From Ruminococcus sp. CAG:403 (GTDB taxonomy: Bacteria > Bacillota > Clostridia > Oscillospirales > Ruminococcaceae), in the NCBI GenBank assembly GCA_000437255.1, contig FR899063.1, forward strand, positions 1 through 20,147: DNA of 20,147 bases. Reading direction: 5' to 3'. Shown here in pieces: positions 15,252 to 20,147 of the stretch. The notes under the pieces were generated by a model. It did no database searches. It saw nothing but the letters and a program-made list of their open reading frames with translations, and was not told the DNA's origin. Made by a program: the position numbers and the translations under genes. Positions within the stretch are counted from its first letter, which is position 1. Each line of letters starts with the position of its first letter.

Positions 15252-16188
15252 ACGCCTGACTGTCTCGGAGCGTTTTTCCGGTTATTTCCAGGAACATCTC
15301 TTCCAGAGAAGGTGCTGTGGTGGAAATATCGGAAATATGCAGCTGATGCTCGGCGGCAATTTGGATCACCGCATCAATGACCGGTTCCTTTTCGTTGAAG
15401 TGAATTTTGATAGCATTTCCGCTTACTTCTACCTTGGAAACGCCGGAACAGTTCCGGATGGCATCCAGTACAGGCTGTGTGACAGCTGTAATATCTTTGC
15501 AGGTCACAGTGAGCAGGATATTTTGATCCATGTAAGCGCTGATTTCCTGTTTGGTGCCGGATGTAATGACAACACCGTGATCCACGACTGTCATTTTGCT
15601 ACAGATCTCTTCAATTTCCGGCATGTAGTGGGAGGTGTACAGGATGCTGGCACCGGCTTCATTCAGCTTTTTTACATTTTCCAGGATGCGGTTTCTGGAC
15701 TGTGGGTCAATGCCGACAGTTGGCTCATCCATGATGATAAGTTTGGGTTCGTGCACAATGCCGCAGGCGAGGTTTAGTCTGCGCTTCATACCGCCTGAAA
15801 ATGTGCCAGATTTCTTGTTGCGTACATCAATCAATCCAACAAAGTCCAGCGCTTTTTCCACTTTCTCCTGGATGTTTTTGGTGCCATACAGGGAACAGAA
15901 AAACTTTACATTCTGTTCGGCGGTCAGTTCGTCATAAACGGCAATTTCTTGTGGAACATAGCCGATATATCGCCGCCATTCCTTGAGGTGATAGCGTTCT
16001 TCAAAAATCACTTCACCGGAATCATAGGGCACCAATCCGAGCATACAGCCGATGGATGTGCTCTTTCCGGCACCGTTTGGACCGAGAATTCCGTGAATTT
16101 CTCCTTGCTCCACAGCCATGGAAAGCCCGTTGACCGCCTGTACATCCTTGAATCTTTTTTTGAGTTGCCGAACTTCTAAAATATGCAT
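15250..16188 (-). CDS. ABC transporter ATP-binding protein (DrrA/CcmA-like drug exporter ATPase)
   Basis: This 312-residue ATPase has Walker A GPNGAGKST (36-44), Q-loop YVPQE near 76-80, signature FSGGMKRR (129-136), Walker B IIMDEPTVGID (150-160) and H-loop YTSHYM. The extra C-terminal domain after about residue 215 (INLT-type beta/alpha repeats ending LEEMFLEITG) is characteristic of the DrrA group, which exports antibiotics and lipids with ABC-2 permeases. It is the first gene of the leftward transcript; a consensus promoter lies about 100 bases upstream. A GGGGAAG ribosome site lies just before the ATG. It shares the divergent control region with the PPTase/AT/PKS genes, so export is probably switched on with synthesis. 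Confidence 0.93.
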   Translation of the reverse strand: MHILEVRQLKKRFKDVQAVNGLSMAVEQGEIHGILGPNGAGKSTSIGCMLGLVPYDSGEVIFEERYHLKEWRRYIGYVPQEIAVYDELTAEQNVKFFCSLYGTKNIQEKVEKALDFVGLIDVRNKKSGTFSGGMKRRLNLACGIVHEPKLIIMDEPTVGIDPQSRNRILENVKKLNEAGASILYTSHYMPEIEEICSKMTVVDHGVVITSGTKQEISAYMDQNILLTVTCKDITAVTQPVLDAIRNCSGVSKVEVSGNAIKIHFNEKEPVIDAVIQIAAEHQLHISDISTTAPSLEEMFLEITGKTLRDSQA

Positions 16189-16228
16189 CTTCTTCCCCTA
16201 CCCAAATGATTGAAATTGCGCCTTTTTG

Positions 16229-16244
16229 GTTAGAAAAGGCTAAC
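16229..16244. promoter_or_regulatory. Operator-like inverted repeat A
   Basis: GTTAG-AAAAGG-CTAAC is a 5-bp dyad with a 6-base centre. It is one of four copies of the same pattern in this divergent region. It lies inside the predicted leader of the leftward transcript, about 42-57 bases after its start. Confidence 0.6.
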
Positions 16245-16260
16245 ACGATTCCGAAAATAA

Positions 16261-16282
16261 AGAGTTAGTATTTGCTAACTCT
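16261..16282. promoter_or_regulatory. Operator-like inverted repeat B
   Basis: This is the best copy: AGAGTTAG-TATTTG-CTAACTCT, with perfect 8-bp arms containing the core GTTAG-N6-CTAAC (16264-16279). It begins about 11 bases after the -10 of the leftward promoter, so a bound dimer would block initiation or early elongation. Read as minus-strand RNA it is also a hairpin followed by a U-rich stretch. Confidence 0.65.
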
Positions 16283-16292
16283 ATGCGACTCT

Positions 16293-16321
16293 ATTTTAGC
16301 ATGTTCCCTATGGATTGTCAA
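16293..16321 (-). promoter_or_regulatory. Leftward promoter for the ABC exporter (and possibly the whole minus-strand operon)
   Basis: On the minus strand a perfect TTGACA (16316-16321) is followed by exactly 17 bases and TAAAAT (16293-16298), with TG one base upstream (extended -10). The predicted start is near 16286, giving a leader of about 98 bases before the ATPase gene. Confidence 0.75.
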
Positions 16322-16365
16322 GCAATTGATTGGAAAAAACAGGAAATCTTCGGATTTTGCACAAG

Positions 16366-16398
16366 TTGACAATAAGCTTTTTCAATTTGTTATATAAT
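16366..16398 (+). promoter_or_regulatory. Possible distal rightward promoter
   Basis: A perfect TTGACA at 16366-16371 faces right. Candidate -10 elements are the overlapping TATATA (16391-16396, 19-base spacer) and TATAAT (16393-16398, 21-base spacer). The spacing is longer than ideal. Confidence 0.4.
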
Positions 16399-16440
16399 AC
16401 CGTTATTTTCCATAAACCTCAATTTTTTCTGAAAAATCTA

Positions 16441-16469
16441 TTGAAAGAAAAGAAAACGTGTGTTAAAAT
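16441..16469 (+). promoter_or_regulatory. Proximal rightward promoter for the PPTase-AT-PKS genes
   Basis: TTGAAA (16441-16446), a 17-base spacer and TAAAAT (16464-16469) with TG at 16461-16462 form a good extended -10 promoter. The expected start is near 16476, which leaves a leader of about 150 bases containing repeats C and D. Confidence 0.6.
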
Positions 16470-16477
16470 AAATAGGG

Positions 16478-16504
16478 AATTGCAAGAATCGCAATTATTT
16501 TTTT
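16478..16504 (+). promoter_or_regulatory. Small hairpin with T-run at the rightward start site
   Basis: AATTGC (16478-16483) and GCAATT (16491-16496) are separated by 7 bases and followed closely by seven T residues (16498-16504). The 6-bp stem is weak for a terminator. It could act as an attenuator, as an operator over the start site, or as the terminator of a short RNA from the distal promoter. Confidence 0.3.
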
Positions 16505-16512
16505 GAGCATAG

Positions 16513-16528
16513 CTTAGTCTCAACTAAC
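16513..16528. promoter_or_regulatory. Operator-like inverted repeat C
   Basis: CTTAG-TCTCAA-CTAAC has TTAG/CTAA arms with the same 6-base spacing as A, B and D. It lies in the predicted leader of the rightward transcript. Confidence 0.5.
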
Positions 16529-16581
16529 TTTCGGGAAGGGGCAATCGCAGGAAAAGGTGCCGGTCAGCAGTATGCCCATGA

Positions 16582-16597
16582 ATTAGTTTCGGCTAAC
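16582..16597. promoter_or_regulatory. Operator-like inverted repeat D
   Basis: ATTAG-TTTCGG-CTAAC matches the same pattern and lies 28 bases before the PPTase start codon, just upstream of its GGAGAGG ribosome site. Copies C and D also share the following bases (CTAACTTT). Confidence 0.5.
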
Positions 16598-16624
16598 TTT
16601 ATAACGGAGAGGAATGCGGAAAAA

Positions 16625-17329
16625 ATGGGGGTTTTGTACCTGGTAACGCTGTCGGAAACCGATTGCGTAGATGCAGCATATTTTCGGTATCTTCCAAAGG
16701 AGCGTATGCAAAAACTTTACCGATATCGAAAACCAATGGATCAGCTGCGCTGTTTGGCTGCTGGTTTGGCGGTTTGTGCTGCCGCAGCAGATTGGCTGCA
16801 AGTGCCGCATGAACAAGTGCAGCTTGTAACAGCAGAGGGAACTGCTCCCTTCGCCAAAGTGCACGGCAGAAAACTCTCTCTTAGCATTTCACACGCCGGG
16901 CCGTTCGTGTTGGGAATGGCAGATGATACACCTTGCGGTGTAGATACCGAGGAAATCCGTACAGATCGCAATTGGATGCCAATTGCAAAGTCCTTTTTTC
17001 ACGAGCAGGAGACAGCGGCATTGCTTGCTGAGCCGGATTCCGCTGCACAAACGGATTCCTTTTATCGGTTTTGGACGATGAAAGAAGCGTACTTGAAATA
17101 TCGTGGAACCGGATTGCAGAAGGCGCTTTCCTCTTTTTGGATTAATTTTTGTGGAAAAGATGCCAGCGTGCAGGAGATGGACGGAACAGATACCAGCGGT
17201 TTGCTGTGCAGGAGTTTTTATCATGCTGGAAACTGGTGCGCTGTGATATCGGAAAGTGGTATGCCGCAAGTGAAAACCGTTTCTTACCAGACGTTGGTAA
17301 AACAATTTCAGAAAGGAACAAGTAACTGA
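16625..17329 (+). CDS. Sfp-type 4'-phosphopantetheinyl transferase
   Basis: This 234-residue enzyme would move phosphopantetheine from CoA to the conserved Ser of carrier proteins. The family motifs are clear: SISHAGPFVLG (87-97), the Mg-binding GVDTEE (105-110, with Asp107 and Glu109), and FWTMKEAYLKYRGTGL (149-164) with the catalytic Glu154 and Lys158. Its length fits the Sfp/Gsp class that serves secondary metabolism, as opposed to the short AcpS. It is the first gene of the rightward transcript. A GGAGAGG lies 12 bases before the ATG, a little far, and the closer GCGGA may help. Likely substrates are ACP1, ACP2 and the ACP expected in the PKS. It directly precedes the acyltransferase gene, with one base between them. 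Confidence 0.95.
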   Translation: MGVLYLVTLSETDCVDAAYFRYLPKERMQKLYRYRKPMDQLRCLAAGLAVCAAAADWLQVPHEQVQLVTAEGTAPFAKVHGRKLSLSISHAGPFVLGMADDTPCGVDTEEIRTDRNWMPIAKSFFHEQETAALLAEPDSAAQTDSFYRFWTMKEAYLKYRGTGLQKALSSFWINFCGKDASVQEMDGTDTSGLLCRSFYHAGNWCAVISESGMPQVKTVSYQTLVKQFQKGTSN

Positions 17330-17330
17330 T

Positions 17331-18317
17331 ATGGGAGAAAACAAAAAAAATGTATTTCTTTTTCCGGGGAATGGCATTCATCAGAAAAACATGCTGCGCA
17401 TTCTCTCGCAGGCACATCCGTTTTTTGAGAAGCGACTAAAAGAACTGGAAGCATGCGCCAGACAATTCTGTGAAATTCCTTTACTGGAAGAAGAAAAAGA
17501 GGATGAAATCATCAATCAGATTCGGGTATTTGCATCAGAAGTTGCCATTTCAGAATTTTGGGAAAAGGCTGGCTGTTGTGCCGATTATTCCATTGGGCAC
17601 AGTTTGGGGGAATATGCAGCAGCAGTATTCTGCGGCATTCTGACAGAAGCAGATGCCATATATCTTTTGAGCGAACGAGGCAAGCACATTCACGAGGAAA
17701 CGCCGCATGCCACAGCGATTTCGGAAACCAGTGCGGAAGATATTCTGGAGCTTGCAGCATCGTGTGGGATCACACTGGAACTTTCTGCCTGCAATGCACC
17801 GGAAATTGTAACGGTTTGCGGAAAGACGGAAGACATTGCAAGGATGGTGCAGATCTGCAAGACCAAGAAGATTCGCTTTGGCGTGATTAACAAGTTCCAT
17901 GGTGCACATTATTCCGGACTCAGGCAGGATGCGGAAAAGTTTGCTGCCATTACGCAGACTGTTTCGTTCCATACCCCTGTAAAAACGATGATTCAAACCA
18001 TTTATCCTAAAGATGGCACGATTACCCCATCGGATTCCCGGTATTGGTCGGAACATCTTTGCAATAGTGTACAGTTCCGAGATGCCTTGCTGCAACTGCC
18101 GAAGAATGCATCCTATCGCCTGCTGGATATGGGAATTTCTCCGGTGCTGTTGGGTCCAGCACAGAAAACGCTTGGAACAGAACATTGTGTTTACATTCCG
18201 ACCATACGCGCCGGGAGAAATTATAAGCAGCAAATTCAAAATGCCGTGCAGCTGTTGGCGGAATCAGGCGTCACAATGCATACGCACTTTTTACAGGAAA
18301 ATGAAACGGAGGAATGA
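17331..18317 (+). CDS. Discrete (trans-acting) acyltransferase, malonyl-CoA:ACP transacylase family
   Basis: This 328-residue FabD/AT-fold protein would load an extender unit onto a carrier protein. The nucleophile is Ser91 in GHSLGEYAAA, Arg116 in SERGKH matches the carboxylate-binding Arg, and His193 in FHGAHYSGL takes the catalytic His position. The N-terminal motif is FPGNGIHQ where most members have FxGQGxQ. The specificity motif, HAFH for malonyl and YASH for methylmalonyl in modular PKSs, reads HGAH here, so the substrate cannot be predicted. It stands alone, directly before a PKS gene that lacks an AT domain, which strongly suggests action in trans on that PKS. With the CCR-like enzyme in the same cluster, an alkylmalonyl unit is possible. 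Confidence 0.9.
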   Translation: MGENKKNVFLFPGNGIHQKNMLRILSQAHPFFEKRLKELEACARQFCEIPLLEEEKEDEIINQIRVFASEVAISEFWEKAGCCADYSIGHSLGEYAAAVFCGILTEADAIYLLSERGKHIHEETPHATAISETSAEDILELAASCGITLELSACNAPEIVTVCGKTEDIARMVQICKTKKIRFGVINKFHGAHYSGLRQDAEKFAAITQTVSFHTPVKTMIQTIYPKDGTITPSDSRYWSEHLCNSVQFRDALLQLPKNASYRLLDMGISPVLLGPAQKTLGTEHCVYIPTIRAGRNYKQQIQNAVQLLAESGVTMHTHFLQENETEE

Positions 18318-18320
18318 CCC

Positions 18321-20147
18321 ATGCAGAATAAAATTGCTGTTATTGGAATGAGTTTCCAGTATCCCTATCTTCATACGCCAGAGAAATTTGCAGCGCATCT
18401 TTCCAAAGGCACGTTCCTTTCCAATGACGGCTGGAAAGAGCGTGGCGCCCTGCTGCATCTTCCGGATTATCAGAAGATCATCGGAAAAGTTCCGCTGATT
18501 ACGGGAATTGAATATTTTGACCATAAGTTTTTTGGCATCACGCAAAAGGAAGCTATGGAAATGACGCCGGAGATGAAGCTGGCGCTGACGCATGCAGCAC
18601 TTGCTGTGTATGATGCGGGATATTCCTTGCAGGAACTGCGTGGCAGAGACTGCGGTATGGTGCTCGCAAGTTCATCCACGGCTGCGGATTACCGAAATCT
18701 GACCAGCAAGGGCAATACGGTTGCTTATCTCAATACCAGAGAGTCGATGATCGGCGGAAAACTTTCCTATTATTTTGATCTCAATGGGCCTATTTTCAGT
18801 GTGGATTCCACTTGTTCCTCTTCTCTGCTTGCCGTGACGCAGGCAGCTGATGTGTTAAACAGCGGGCAGGCAGATTGGATGCTTGCCGGTGGAGTACAGC
18901 TCTTCTTGCCGCAGGATGAAAAGCGGGCACATGAACTGCTTCTGGGGATTGAGTGTGCCAAGTCTGATTATATTCCATTTGACGAAGCAGCAGACGGTTT
19001 GATTCTGGGAGAAGGCGCTGGCTTCGTTTTGCTGAAACGGTATGAGGATGCCGTACGGGATCATGATTCCATTTATGGCGTGATTTCCGGATATGGACTG
19101 AGCGGAACGAGATATGCACACCGGGTTTCTCCGTATGCGCCGGATGGTGCTTCGCAGAGCAGAGCCATTGTGCGTGCTTGGAAGATGGCAGGCATTACGG
19201 CAGATGACATTACTGAAATTGAAGCGCATGGTTCCGCAACAGAACTGGGAGATCAAAATGAAGTGGAAGGTCTGCGTATTGCCCTGCAAGACCGCAAGAA
19301 GGAAACAGATGTGCTCTTGAGCAGTGTAAAGTCCAACATTGGACATACTGCACAGGCTGCCGGTATTACGGGTCTGGTCAAGGTACTGGTTGGCTTTTCA
19401 ACCAATACTGCCTATCCGATGGCAAATTTCCAAGCGCCGAAAAAAAGCATCGATTATGCAGACGCACATTTGAAGCCGCTTGGCACACTGCATCATTTTG
19501 ATCCGGCAGAAAAGCGAGTTGCCGGTATCAATAGCTATGGACTGAATGCCTTGAATGTGCATGTTGTCATGGAGCAGTACCGCAATCCTGAAACCACTGC
19601 GGGAGCACTGGATCCACTCAATCATGTTTTGAAACTCAGTGCTAAGACGGAATCTGCATTTGCTGCTTATGTGCAGGCGCTTGCAGCGGCATTGGAGCAG
19701 GAAAATGAGAACCTGAATGATCTCATCTATACGCTGAATACTGGGCGAGATGATTTCCGGTATCGTGCAGCGGTTACTTTTGAGGATCGGGAAACGTTAC
19801 GTCAGGCACTGCAAACTGTTGCGTGTCAGGATTTCGGAGAAACGGAAGAGGAAGCGTTGGTTTCCGTTTATAGCAAGGAAGTACAGGCACAGTATCCGGA
19901 TCAGCAGGATGCGGCATCACTTGCAGCTGTCTTGCTTCGGGCGGGACGCAAAGTTGATTTTGCAGATTATTACCAAGCAACAGCATTCCGAAGAATCCAT
20001 ACCGTTCCGTATCAATTTGATCCAATCTACAACTGGATCTGGGAAAAGCAGGATCTGGAAGAAGAAGCTTCTCCAGCATCAGAAACAGCAGGCATTTCCA
20101 AGCAAGAAGTGCACGACACTCTAAAACAGATCTGGCAGCAGGTACTG
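18321..20147 (+). CDS. Modular polyketide synthase, AT-less (KS, linker, probable ACP start); runs off the window
   Basis: The frame is open for 609 codons to the last base, so the gene is partial. It starts at an ATG behind GGAGG, 3 bases after the AT stop. Residues 1-420 form a modular-type KS with Cys165 (DSTCSSS), His303 (EAHGSAT) and His342 (NIGHTAQAAG) plus Lys337, so it looks able to elongate. The second motif is EAHGSAT where EAHGTGT is usual. Residues 437-500 are the KS-AT linker (LSAKTES, YTLNTGRDDFRYR). No AT domain follows; instead at 535-572 comes a stretch like the post-AT linker (RRIHTVPYQFDPIYNW), and from 592 a probable ACP begins. The upstream discrete AT would serve it. KR, DH or other domains may follow off-window. 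Confidence 0.92.
   Translation, partial: MQNKIAVIGMSFQYPYLHTPEKFAAHLSKGTFLSNDGWKERGALLHLPDYQKIIGKVPLITGIEYFDHKFFGITQKEAMEMTPEMKLALTHAALAVYDAGYSLQELRGRDCGMVLASSSTAADYRNLTSKGNTVAYLNTRESMIGGKLSYYFDLNGPIFSVDSTCSSSLLAVTQAADVLNSGQADWMLAGGVQLFLPQDEKRAHELLLGIECAKSDYIPFDEAADGLILGEGAGFVLLKRYEDAVRDHDSIYGVISGYGLSGTRYAHRVSPYAPDGASQSRAIVRAWKMAGITADDITEIEAHGSATELGDQNEVEGLRIALQDRKKETDVLLSSVKSNIGHTAQAAGITGLVKVLVGFSTNTAYPMANFQAPKKSIDYADAHLKPLGTLHHFDPAEKRVAGINSYGLNALNVHVVMEQYRNPETTAGALDPLNHVLKLSAKTESAFAAYVQALAAALEQENENLNDLIYTLNTGRDDFRYRAAVTFEDRETLRQALQTVACQDFGETEEEALVSVYSKEVQAQYPDQQDAASLAAVLLRAGRKVDFADYYQATAFRRIHTVPYQFDPIYNWIWEKQDLEEEASPASETAGISKQEVHDTLKQIWQQVL

Noticed and set aside
16229..16597. FapR or SlyA boxes as the identity of the TTAG...CTAA repeats
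   Set aside because: The known FapR box has longer spacing between TTAG and CTAA with conserved inner bases, and the SlyA consensus has a 4-base centre. Here the centre is 6 variable bases, so no known regulator is assigned.

Overview
The window is a low-to-moderate GC bacterial region. Strong AGGAGG-type ribosome sites, sigma-70-like promoters with extended -10 elements, and the gene content suggest a Firmicute, most likely an anaerobic clostridial or Ruminococcus-like bacterium. This assignment is an inference from style; no taxonomic marker gene is present.

Layout: (1) Bases 1-760 are AT-rich and hold a terminator for an off-window gene, an XRE-type regulator on the + strand with its own promoter, and a shared bidirectional terminator at 704-735 that separates it from everything to the right. 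(2) Bases 760-12977, all on the minus strand, form a tightly packed biosynthetic operon. In transcription order it encodes a free-standing condensation domain, a type II thioesterase, an ACP, a crotonyl-CoA carboxylase/reductase-like enzyme, a ketosynthase (KS3), a ketoreductase, a second ACP, a paralogous ketosynthase (KS2), a third ketosynthase (KS1), a short KS-fold protein lacking all catalytic residues, and a MacB-type ABC exporter (ATPase, then permease). (3) Bases 13062-16188, minus strand, encode a DrrAB-like ABC exporter: an ATPase and two ABC-2 permeases. (4) Bases 16189-16624 are a 436-base divergent control region with predicted promoters in both directions and four copies of a TTAG-N6-CTAA inverted repeat. 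(5) Bases 16625-20147, + strand, encode an Sfp-type phosphopantetheinyl transferase, a discrete acyltransferase, and the start of a modular polyketide synthase (KS, linker without an AT domain, then the probable start of an ACP) that runs off the window end.

Taken together this is a hybrid polyketide or fatty-acyl biosynthetic gene cluster. It combines a reducing type II set (several KSs, two ACPs, one KR), a CCR that could supply alkylmalonyl-CoA extender units, a modular PKS served in trans by a discrete AT, and a lone condensation domain with no visible adenylation domain. The PPTase would activate the carrier proteins, the thioesterase would edit or release, and two ABC systems would export the product or protect the cell. 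No dehydratase is visible, and the cluster continues beyond the right edge. I do not recognise it as a characterised pathway.
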